From NCBI RefSeq assembly GCF_039532605.1, contig NZ_BAAARY010000004.1, forward strand, positions 165,315 to 229,314: 64,000 nt of DNA. The letters are read 5' to 3'. The translations under genes were made by a program, and so were the position numbers. Below, piece by piece: positions 8,418-14,474 of this stretch; positions within the stretch are counted from its first letter, which is position 1; every line of letters begins with the position of its first letter. Source of the DNA: Pilimelia columellifera (GTDB lineage Bacteria; Actinomycetota; Actinomycetes; Mycobacteriales; Micromonosporaceae). The notes under the pieces are model-generated. The model was not told the DNA's origin. It searched no databases and worked only from the letters and a program-made list of their open reading frames with translations.

Positions 8418-8433
8418 TCGAACATCCGTTCGA
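8418..8433. promoter_or_regulatory. LexA (SOS) box
   Basis: TCGAACATCCGTTCGA is a perfect inverted repeat of TCGAAC around a four-base spacer, matching the actinobacterial/Gram-positive LexA operator TCGAAC-N4-GTTCGA. The nearest gene it can control is the minus-strand HEPN-imuA'-imuB-dnaE2 cluster. TGATAGGG just downstream on the minus strand may hold the -10. Confidence 0.85.
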
Positions 8434-8476
8434 ACACAAACAACACTAGCGCCCAGGTGCGACAAAGTTCGGCGGA

Positions 8477-8815
8477 TCAGCGCGCGCCGGCGTCCAGCCA
8501 GGTCAGGGCACACGCCCACAGCCGCCGCGGCGCCTCGGGCGTCGACCACACCCCCACCGCGCCGCATCCCCGCTGGGTCCACTGCGCGGTCACGGCGCTG
8601 CCGTCCGGCAGCACCAGACCGTAGGCGAGCACCTCGCGGCAGTCATGCAGGGCGAAGGGCCGAACCCGGCCCAGGCCGAAGACCGGCGGCGGCCCGTCCG
8701 GACCATCCGGCGGGACCGAGAAGACCGGGCTCAGAGCGGACGGCGGATCGCCGTAGTCGGGGCCGGGCCGGCCGTGATAGACAGTCGACACGTCGGGCAG
8801 GTCGTCATTCCTCAT
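8477..8815 (-). CDS. Hypothetical protein
   Basis: A 112-residue protein I do not recognise. The ATG at 8815 is chosen because AGAGGA lies about seven bases upstream; the frame stays open further upstream but that part reads as non-coding. The product is soluble, with a Pro/Asp-rich first half (DVSTVYHGRPGPDYGDPP) and a compact second half containing HDCREVLAYGLVLPDGSAVTAQW and a final WALxL-type strand (LWACALTWLDAG). A hairpin precedes the ribosome-binding site. It shares its strand with the SOS operon but ends 43 bases before the LexA box, so it is probably a separate unit. Confidence 0.6.
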   Translation of the reverse strand: MRNDDLPDVSTVYHGRPGPDYGDPPSALSPVFSVPPDGPDGPPPVFGLGRVRPFALHDCREVLAYGLVLPDGSAVTAQWTQRGCGAVGVWSTPEAPRRLWACALTWLDAGAR

Positions 8816-8834
8816 GATCAGTCCTCTCGACATC

Positions 8835-8876
8835 GACCGGGGCGGGCAAGGCGCCAACCAGACACCCGCCCCGGTC
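8835..8876 (-). promoter_or_regulatory. Hairpin in the leader of the hypothetical gene
   Basis: GACCGGGGCGGG (8835-8846) pairs perfectly with CCCGCCCCGGTC (8865-8876) across an 18-base loop. It lies directly upstream of the ribosome-binding site of the gene starting at 8815. Confidence 0.5.
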
Positions 8877-9085
8877 ACCACATTTACGCTGCGCCCACAG
8901 CCAAACCACGCCACAGGGCGAAGTAGACCAACCACGCCACCGCACGCTGACAAACTGCGCCACCGCACGCCGAAACGACCCGTCACAGACAGGCTGACCA
9001 GCCACTTCACAGACCCGTTCATGAATCCGATATGGACCAGCGGGCGTTGCGGAAAGCATGTCAGCCGATGCCGGAGTGCCACAAC

Positions 9086-9099
9086 TTGCAATCTTGCAA
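9086..9099. promoter_or_regulatory. Operator-like palindrome TTGCAA-N2-TTGCAA
   Basis: TTGCAATCTTGCAA has the form of a dyad operator of the MarR/TetR/GntR kind. Because TTGCAA is itself palindromic, the site is both a direct and an inverted repeat. The regulator is unknown. Confidence 0.35.
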
Positions 9100-9297
9100 C
9101 CCCATTTCACCTGCGGAAACAATGGCCCCAATCCGCTATCTGAGTCGCATCAGGCCCAGCGCTGCGCGGATCCGGGCCAGCGCACGCGGCCCAGGGCCAA
9201 CGCGGTGGGCAGCGGAGCCCGCGACGGCAGGATCGCCCCGACAGGGCGGCGCGGACGCGTACCGTGGACGCGATACCACGCACAGGAAGGACCGGCG

Positions 9298-9909
9298 ATG
9301 AGGCTCGTCTCATGGACGCCCGCCGATCTGTTGCGCCGCCTCGACGACGTCATCGCGGCGTACGGCGAGGCGATGGGCTACTCCGATGAGCTGCTGGCCA
9401 CCCGGCGCGGCTACGTCGCCGCGCACGTGCACCGGCCGGGGTTCCGCGCGGTGGCGACGCTCACCGACGAGGGCGCCCTGGCCGGTTTCGGCTACGGCTA
9501 CACCTGCCGGGCCGGGCAGTGGTGGCACGACCAGGTCAACGCCGCGCTGCCACCGCCACGACGACAGTGGCTCGTCGACTGCTTCGAGATCGTCGAGCTG
9601 CATGTGCGCCCGGCCGCCCAGGGGCGCCAGCTGGGCGCGGCCCAGCTGATCGCGCTGCTGGCCACCACGCCGGCCGCCACCGCCGTGTTGTCCACTCCGG
9701 AGGCCGACGAGTCGGGGTCGAGGGCGTGGCGGCTGTACCGCAGGTTCGGGTTCGTGGATGTGCTGCGCCAGTTCCACTTCCCTGGCGACGGTCGCCCGTT
9801 CGCGGTGCTCGGTCGGCGCCTGCCGTTGACGGCGGAAGCGGGCCGGCCCGGCGCTACCTCAACCCGGCCCGCAGCAGGCCCAGCAGCTGACCGAATCCGA
9901 TCAGGCTGA
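9298..9909 (+). CDS. GNAT-family N-acetyltransferase
   Basis: A 203-residue acetyltransferase. The GNAT core is seen in FEIVELHVRPAAQGRQLGAAQLIALL (residues about 98-123), where VRPAAQGRQLGAAQL is the acetyl-CoA-binding R/Q-x-x-G-x-G/A motif. A conserved C-terminal segment SRAWRLYRRFGFVDVLRQFHFPGDGRPFAVLGRRL follows. The substrate is unknown. The ATG at 9298 is preceded by AGGAAGG. Its last 56 bases overlap the 3' end of the convergent CDP-alcohol phosphatidyltransferase gene, so the Ala/Pro-rich C-terminal tail may be dispensable. Confidence 0.85.
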   Translation: MRLVSWTPADLLRRLDDVIAAYGEAMGYSDELLATRRGYVAAHVHRPGFRAVATLTDEGALAGFGYGYTCRAGQWWHDQVNAALPPPRRQWLVDCFEIVELHVRPAAQGRQLGAAQLIALLATTPAATAVLSTPEADESGSRAWRLYRRFGFVDVLRQFHFPGDGRPFAVLGRRLPLTAEAGRPGATSTRPAAGPAADRIRSG

Positions 9910-10519
9910 TCAACGCCCACACGACGAGGGTGAGAGTGGCCACGCCGACCGCGACGCCGCCGTCGAGCAACCCGGCGAACCCAGTGAGGGTCAACCCGAC
10001 GATAACCAGTCCCACCCGGGTGGGACTCTCGGCCATCGGCGCCGGACCCCGGTAGCTCATCTCGGCGGCGGCGGCCTGCGCACAGGCGTACTCGTAGAGC
10101 CAGGCGCCGGCGACGCACGCGACGGCGAGCGGTCCGGGGGCTCCGACCAGCCAGAACGCGACTCCCCAGCACAGCTCGGCGATCCGGTCGGCGAGCGCGT
10201 CGTGGACGTGCCCGAGCCGGCTGGCCCGTCCGGTGACCACGGCGACCGCCCCGTCGACGCTGTCAGCGGTGACCGCGAGCGCGACGAGCGCGGCGGCCAC
10301 CAACGGCCAGCCAGGACCGAGGACGACGACCAGCGGGACGGACACCGAGCAGGCCAGGCCGACGAGGGTGACAGTGGTGGGCCGCACGCCGAGCCGTCCG
10401 ACGCCGGCGCCGAGCCGGTAGGACATCCGGAGCCACCGCCGCGCCCAGGGCGGGGCCTGCCGGGGGTCGAGGCCGCCGTGCAGCCCCGCCCAGGCGGCGG
10501 AGTACCCGTCCCAGTTCAG
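9854..10519 (-). CDS. CDP-alcohol phosphatidyltransferase family membrane protein
   Basis: An integral membrane enzyme that would transfer a phosphatidyl group from a CDP-alcohol such as CDP-diacylglycerol. The signature is DSVDGAVAVVTGRASRLGHVHDALADR, with the metal-binding aspartates in place but the usual AR pair replaced, as in some actinobacterial members. Several hydrophobic helices follow. The first ATG is at 10426, but the frame and a family-like N-terminus (WAGLHGGLDPRQ, WARRWLR) continue upstream to a CTG at 10519. That CTG has GAGG six bases before it and lies just after the metF stop, so I prefer it. The acceptor alcohol is unknown. Confidence 0.8.
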   Translation of the reverse strand: MNWDGYSAAWAGLHGGLDPRQAPPWARRWLRMSYRLGAGVGRLGVRPTTVTLVGLACSVSVPLVVVLGPGWPLVAAALVALAVTADSVDGAVAVVTGRASRLGHVHDALADRIAELCWGVAFWLVGAPGPLAVACVAGAWLYEYACAQAAAAEMSYRGPAPMAESPTRVGLVIVGLTLTGFAGLLDGGVAVGVATLTLVVWALISLIGFGQLLGLLRAGLR

Positions 10520-10528
10520 GGGTTGACC

Positions 10529-11446
10529 TCACGCATGGGCGCCGACCCGCATTCCAGCCCAAACCTCGCGGGTGGCCGTCGACCGGTTGAGGGTGATGAA
10601 GTGGATGCCCGGGACGCCCTCGTCGAGCAGCGTCTCGCACAGCTCGGTGGCGGTCTCGACGCCGAGCTGACGGACGGCGGCAGGGTCGTCGGCGATCCGG
10701 GCGAAGCGGCTGGCCAGGGCGGCCGGGAACGGCGCCCCGGACAGGTGTGTGGCCCGTTCGATGGTGCGCATCGAGGTGACCGGCATGACCCCGGCGAGGA
10801 TGGGCGTGTCGCCGCCGGCGTCGGCGACCCGGTCACGCAGGCGCAGGTAGTCATCGGCGTCGAAGAACATCTGGGTGATGGCGAAGTCGGCCCCGGCGCG
10901 GCACTTCTGCACGAACCACCGGGTGTCGGACTCGATGTCGGCCGAACGCGGGTGCTTGTAGGGGAACGCCGCCACGCCGACGCAGAAGTCGCCGGACTCG
11001 CGCAGCAGCGCCACCAGCTCGTCGGCGTAGGACAGGCCCTGGGGGTGTCTGGTCCACGGACCCATCGGGTCGCCGGGCGGGTCGCCGCGCAGCGCCAGGA
11101 CGTTGCGGATGCCGGCCTCGGCGAGGCAGCCGATGGTGTTGCGCAGCTCGGCCAGGGAGTGGTTCACCGCGGTGAGGTGCGCCATTGGGACCAGGGTCGT
11201 CTCGGTGGCGATGCGTTCGGTGACCGACACCGTGGTCTCGCGGGTGCTGCCGCCGGCGCCGTAGGTGATGGACACGAACGACGGACGCAGCGGCTCGAGC
11301 GCGCGGATCGTCTCCCACAGCTGCTGGTCCTGCTCGGGCGAGCGGGACGGCATGAACTCGAAGGAGAAGGTGGGCTCGGGCCCGCGGACCATCGCCCCGA
11401 TGGATGGCTGACTGTCGGAGCGCACGGACGGAAGGCCGAGGGTCAC
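10529..11446 (-). CDS. metF: Methylenetetrahydrofolate reductase
   Basis: A flavoprotein that reduces 5,10-methylene-THF to 5-methyl-THF for methionine synthesis. It is 305 residues with family blocks FSFEFMPSRS, SITYGAGGSTRE, HLTAVNHS, LALRGDPPGDP, DFCVGVAAFPYKHPRS, ITQMFFDADDYLR and GIHFITLNRS near the C-terminus. The GTG at 11446 (VTLGLPSVRSDSQPSI) is chosen because TAGAGT lies seven bases upstream, fitting a leaderless start, and because the region before it does not look like the family. It is divergent from the polyprenyl synthase gene, as the metF-like Rv2172c is from idsA2 in M. tuberculosis. Confidence 0.95.
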   Translation of the reverse strand: MTLGLPSVRSDSQPSIGAMVRGPEPTFSFEFMPSRSPEQDQQLWETIRALEPLRPSFVSITYGAGGSTRETTVSVTERIATETTLVPMAHLTAVNHSLAELRNTIGCLAEAGIRNVLALRGDPPGDPMGPWTRHPQGLSYADELVALLRESGDFCVGVAAFPYKHPRSADIESDTRWFVQKCRAGADFAITQMFFDADDYLRLRDRVADAGGDTPILAGVMPVTSMRTIERATHLSGAPFPAALASRFARIADDPAAVRQLGVETATELCETLLDEGVPGIHFITLNRSTATREVWAGMRVGAHA

Positions 11447-11453
11447 GGCGGCA

Positions 11454-11459
11454 ACTCTA
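11454..11459 (-). promoter_or_regulatory. -10 element of metF (leaderless)
   Basis: TAGAGT on the minus strand, seven bases before the GTG at 11446. Confidence 0.5.
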
Positions 11460-11505
11460 CGCCACCAGGCGCCCATGTCGTCCGGACCGACGAACCGCGA
11501 CCGGC

Positions 11506-11511
11506 TAGTTT
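11506..11511 (+). promoter_or_regulatory. -10 element of the polyprenyl synthase gene (leaderless)
   Basis: TAGTTT, seven bases before the GTG at 11519. With the metF element it forms a compact divergent promoter pair about 46 bases apart. Confidence 0.5.
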
Positions 11512-11518
11512 CATCCTC

Positions 11519-12631
11519 GTGAGCACACGTATTCAGGCGCCGGACGGCGCGCAGGCAGGGGCGCTCGTGCCGCCGACCGACCTCGGCGACCTACGGGCCA
11601 GGGTCGACGGGGCGCTGGCCGGCTTCCTGGCCGCGCGCCGACGCCAACTTGTCGAGATCGATGCGGCGCTGCTGCCGGTGGCCGAGACGATCGAGGCGTT
11701 CGTGCTCGGCGGCGGCAAACGGCTGCGCCCGGCGTTCGGCTACTGGGGTTTCCGGGCCGCCGGCGGCGTCGATTCGGACGCCCTGGTGGCGGCGGTGGCC
11801 GCGTTGGAGCTGGTCCAGGCCAGCGCCCTGATCCACGACGACCTCATGGACGGCTCGGACACCCGCCGGGGCGAGCCGGCGGTGCACCGCCGGTTCGCGG
11901 CCGCCCACTCCAGCAGCGGCTGGGCCGGCGACCCGACCGGGTTCGGGTCGGCCTCGGCGATCCTGCTGGGCGATCTGTGCCTGGTCTGGTCCGACCAGCT
12001 GCTCAACGAGGCCGGCCTGCCGCCGCTGACGTTGGCCCGGGCGCGGCCGGTCTTTGACGCCATGCGCACCGAGGTCACCGGGGGCCAGTACCTGGACCTG
12101 CTCACGCAGGCCACCGGCGACACCTCGCGCGAACGCGCCAGCAAGGTGGCGGTCTACAAGTCGGCCAAGTACACCGTCGAGCGTCCGCTGCTGTTCGGGG
12201 CGGCGCTGGCCGACGCGCCGCAGCCGCTACGGGAGGCGCTGTCGGCGTTTGGGCTGCCGCTCGGCGAGGCGTTCCAGCTTCGCGACGACGTGCTGGGGAT
12301 CTTCGGCGACCCAGGACGCACCGGCAAGCCGGCCGGCGACGACCTGCGCGAGGGCAAGCGGACGTTTCTGGTGGCGGCGGCCTTGGAGGCGTGCGGAGCG
12401 CGACAGCGGGAGGCGCTGCTTGCCGGCCTCGGCGACCCGTCGCTGGACGAGCCGAGGGTCGCCGAGCTGACCGCGGTCATCGTCGGCAGCGGGGCGTTGG
12501 CGGCGACCGAGGAGCGGATCACCCAGCTGACGGAGACGGCGTTGGGCGCGTTGGAGGCCGCTCCGATGGCATCCCAGGCGCGTGAGGTGCTGGCGGCGCT
12601 GGCCCTGGCCGCGACCGCCCGCCGCCACTGA
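11519..12631 (+). CDS. idsA: Polyprenyl (geranylgeranyl-type) diphosphate synthase
   Basis: A trans-prenyltransferase of 370 residues that condenses IPP with allylic diphosphates. The first Asp-rich motif is LIHDDLMDGSDTRRG (DDxxD, residues about 103-117), and the second is FQLRDDVLGIFGD. GGKRLRP and the conserved Lys/Gln positions are present. Product length cannot be fixed from sequence; a C20 or C15 role feeding carotenoids or other lipids is plausible. The GTG at 11519 is supported by TAGTTT seven bases upstream. The gene converges on two lycopene cyclase half-genes, so carotenoid supply is a possible role, although no crtB or crtI is in the window. Confidence 0.9.
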   Translation: MSTRIQAPDGAQAGALVPPTDLGDLRARVDGALAGFLAARRRQLVEIDAALLPVAETIEAFVLGGGKRLRPAFGYWGFRAAGGVDSDALVAAVAALELVQASALIHDDLMDGSDTRRGEPAVHRRFAAAHSSSGWAGDPTGFGSASAILLGDLCLVWSDQLLNEAGLPPLTLARARPVFDAMRTEVTGGQYLDLLTQATGDTSRERASKVAVYKSAKYTVERPLLFGAALADAPQPLREALSAFGLPLGEAFQLRDDVLGIFGDPGRTGKPAGDDLREGKRTFLVAAALEACGARQREALLAGLGDPSLDEPRVAELTAVIVGSGALAATEERITQLTETALGALEAAPMASQAREVLAALALAATARRH

Positions 12632-12643
12632 TCCACGACGTAG

Positions 12644-12955
12644 TCAGGCGGCGGCCTGGTCGCCTGATCTACGGGCGTGCCAGCACCACAGCGACAGGGT
12701 CGTCAACACCAGCGCGAACCCGAAGAGCAGATCCTCCGCCGGGGCGTAGAGGACGCGGAGCCCGAGGATGGCCGCCGGGTCGTACCGGACCACCGACCGA
12801 CCGGTCAGCACGCCGTTCGACAGCAGCTGGAAGAACACGATGATCGGGTAGGTGAGCCAGAACTCACGCCGGGCGAGCAGCCGGGTGCGCAGGACCCACA
12901 GGTCCAGCGCCGCGGCCAGAGCGACGCCCAGCACCGCCGCTGCCGTGTAGCTCAT
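12644..12955 (-). CDS. Lycopene cyclase domain protein, second half (CrtYd-like)
   Basis: A 103-residue membrane protein with about three helices. It carries the lycopene-cyclase-domain motif APAEDLLFGFALVLTTLSLW (acidic pair Glu-Asp), equivalent to the second subunit of heterodimeric actinobacterial lycopene cyclases, which close carotenoid ends without redox change. Its ATG overlaps the stop of the upstream subunit by four bases (ATGA). It converges with the polyprenyl synthase 12 bases away. Carotenoid substrate (C40 or C50) is not decidable here. Confidence 0.85.
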   Translation of the reverse strand: MSYTAAAVLGVALAAALDLWVLRTRLLARREFWLTYPIIVFFQLLSNGVLTGRSVVRYDPAAILGLRVLYAPAEDLLFGFALVLTTLSLWCWHARRSGDQAAA

Positions 12956-13383
12956 TCCGGTCCGCCCGCCGTCGAGCAGGCCGGCTCTCCCGACGGGCCG
13001 GCTTGCCGGTTAGCTCTCGCGCCGGCAGCCCCGTCGGGCGTCGGGTCACCGGTGGTTTCCGGCGTGGTCGCGGCGCGACGGCGTAGCGAGGCCCGGACGC
13101 CCTCGAAGCCGAGCAGCGCGCAGATCGGCACGACCAGGAAGAACAGCGCCTCCTCCAGCGGCAACGGTCCGAACGACACGCCGAGGGTCTGGTCGGGGTC
13201 GAAGGTCCAGTGGCCGGCGGCGATGGCGGCCAGGTCCCAGAGGATGAAGACGGCCGCGACCGGCAGCACCGTCAGCGTCAGCCGCCGCCACCGGCGCAGC
13301 ACCCGGACCCGGAAGAGGGGCTCCAGCCAGACCGCCGCGAGCAGGCACCCGGCGAGCACCGCCAGGTAGGTGTAGCGGCCCAC
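12952..13383 (-). CDS. Lycopene cyclase domain protein, first half (CrtYc-like)
   Basis: A 143-residue partner of the preceding half. Three helices are seen with the motif FGPLPLEEALFFLVVPICALLGFEG (conserved Glu-Glu) around residues 74-98, and a hydrophilic Pro/Ala-rich C-terminal tail that is longer than usual. The GTG at 13383 is chosen because it begins the first helix (VGRYTYLAVLAGCLLAA) and lies one base after the stop of the upstream gene. The two halves are expected to act together as a heterodimer. Confidence 0.85.
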   Translation of the reverse strand: MGRYTYLAVLAGCLLAAVWLEPLFRVRVLRRWRRLTLTVLPVAAVFILWDLAAIAAGHWTFDPDQTLGVSFGPLPLEEALFFLVVPICALLGFEGVRASLRRRAATTPETTGDPTPDGAAGARANRQAGPSGEPACSTAGGPE

Positions 13384-13384
13384 G

Positions 13385-13738
13385 TCAGAAACCCAGCGCC
13401 TGCGCCCGGCGCTTGACCTCGGTGGTGTTGGGACCGCCCAGGGCGACCGCGGCGCACCCCCCTGCGAGCGAATCGTCCGGAATGTACAGCCACTCAAGCG
13501 CTTCTTCATCGTTGTAACCAGCGTCGCGCAGCACATTCAGAATTCCGGGCAAATGCCTTAAGGCAGTCTCCGTGGCGATGAGATCGGCGGGCACCCGCCG
13601 GACACCGTCATGGCGGACCACCAACAGCAGCCCATCTTTGACCATCTGATTCACCTTGCTGATCGACAGGTCAAGGCGTTCGGCGACATCGGGCAGCGTC
13701 AGCCACTCGGTCGGGCCGCCGGAGATTTGTTCGTCCAC
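13385..13738 (-). CDS. Rv2175c-type DNA-binding protein
   Basis: A 117-residue protein like M. tuberculosis Rv2175c, a winged-helix DNA-binding protein known there as a substrate of kinase PknL. The N-terminal helix-turn-helix is EWLTLPDVAERLDLSISKVNQMVKDG, and the C-terminal half is LPGILNVLRDAGYNDEEALEWLYIPDDSL. GTG 13738 is the likely start, just before the conserved part. The downstream lycopene cyclase gene starts one base after its stop, so the three minus-strand genes form an operon. A PknL-like kinase is encoded about 740 bases away on the opposite strand, as in M. tuberculosis. Confidence 0.9.
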   Translation of the reverse strand: MDEQISGGPTEWLTLPDVAERLDLSISKVNQMVKDGLLLVVRHDGVRRVPADLIATETALRHLPGILNVLRDAGYNDEEALEWLYIPDDSLAGGCAAVALGGPNTTEVKRRAQALGF

Positions 13739-13824
13739 ATGTCCACCCTGCCATGCCAGACGCGGCACGGCCCCGGCCGGGCCGGTGGATGACCGGGACG
13801 ACCCGAAACGGAGACGTGATCGCA

Positions 13825-14385
13825 ATGTGGCGGACCATCAGCCGTGAGATCGCCGGCGCCTGGCGCTCGATCAGATACGACCTGGGCAGGCGGTCGGAGC
13901 ATCACGCCCCCGCGCAGCGCCGTCAGAACGGCAGGTGGGTGGCCGGCGCCGCGGCCGTGGCGGCGGCGCTGGCCGCGTTCGTGGTCGTGCAGGCCGCCGC
14001 CGAACCGCCCGACCGGACGGCGCCCGCCGGCAAACAGGCCGGTCCGGCGGCGCCCGTCGGAGGCGCCGGGGCCCTGCGGGCCGCGCCGCCGAGCGCCGTC
14101 ACGCCCCCGGCGAGCGTCACCGCCACGGCCACGCCCTCCCTGGACGCGGCCGGCTCGCCCATGCCGGTGTGGCAGGTCAGGCCGCTGCCCGACGCCGCGC
14201 CGGCGCCCGACCCCGCGCTGCCGACGGTGTCCGCGGACCCGCAGGAGCCGGGCGAGCCGTCCCCGGACGCCAGCCCCCCCGAGCAGCCCATCCCGTCAGT
14301 AGACCCCTCCGACGAGGTGTCGCCGAGCCCGACCCGGACCCGCCGGCCGCGCCCCACCCGCATGCCGCGTTGGCCGTTCGACTGA
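13825..14385 (+). CDS. Hypothetical membrane-anchored Pro-rich protein
   Basis: A 186-residue protein with a short basic cytoplasmic part (WRTISREIAGAWRSIRYDLG), one membrane helix near residues 40-60 (VAGAAAVAAALAAFVVVQAAA) and a long outward tail rich in Pro, Ala, Ser and Thr ending in a basic stretch before PRWPFD. No domain is recognised. The ATG at 13825 is preceded by GGAG at a long spacing; an in-frame GTG at 13816 and an ATG at 13789 are alternatives. It lies upstream of the PASTA kinase on the same strand, so it could be a cell-envelope partner, but this is a guess. Confidence 0.65.
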   Translation: MWRTISREIAGAWRSIRYDLGRRSEHHAPAQRRQNGRWVAGAAAVAAALAAFVVVQAAAEPPDRTAPAGKQAGPAAPVGGAGALRAAPPSAVTPPASVTATATPSLDAAGSPMPVWQVRPLPDAAPAPDPALPTVSADPQEPGEPSPDASPPEQPIPSVDPSDEVSPSPTRTRRPRPTRMPRWPFD

Positions 14386-14474
14386 CCGGGCCGCGCGTCA
14401 CCGCCGTGGCCAGCCGCGACGCGGCCGTCGACCTCCCCGACGCCGGGGCGATGGCGGCCTAGACTCTGCTGCCG

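Larger units (their letters stand above)
8816..9297. other. 482-base intergenic region between divergent genes
   Basis: No convincing gene. Its base composition is visibly less GC-rich than its surroundings. It contains a 12-bp inverted repeat (8835-8876), a 13-base direct repeat CGCCACCGCACGC at 8935-8947 and 8958-8970, and an operator-like palindrome at 9086-9099. It must hold the promoters of the minus-strand hypothetical gene and the plus-strand GNAT gene. Confidence 0.6.

Noticed and set aside
8477..9091. 204-residue version of the hypothetical protein starting at 9091
   Set aside because: The extra N-terminus crosses a hairpin and a lower-GC region and has no family look; ATG 8815 has a good ribosome-binding site.
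10202..11518. N-terminal extension of the polyprenyl synthase
   Set aside because: This part is the shadow of metF; the family begins near GTG 11519.
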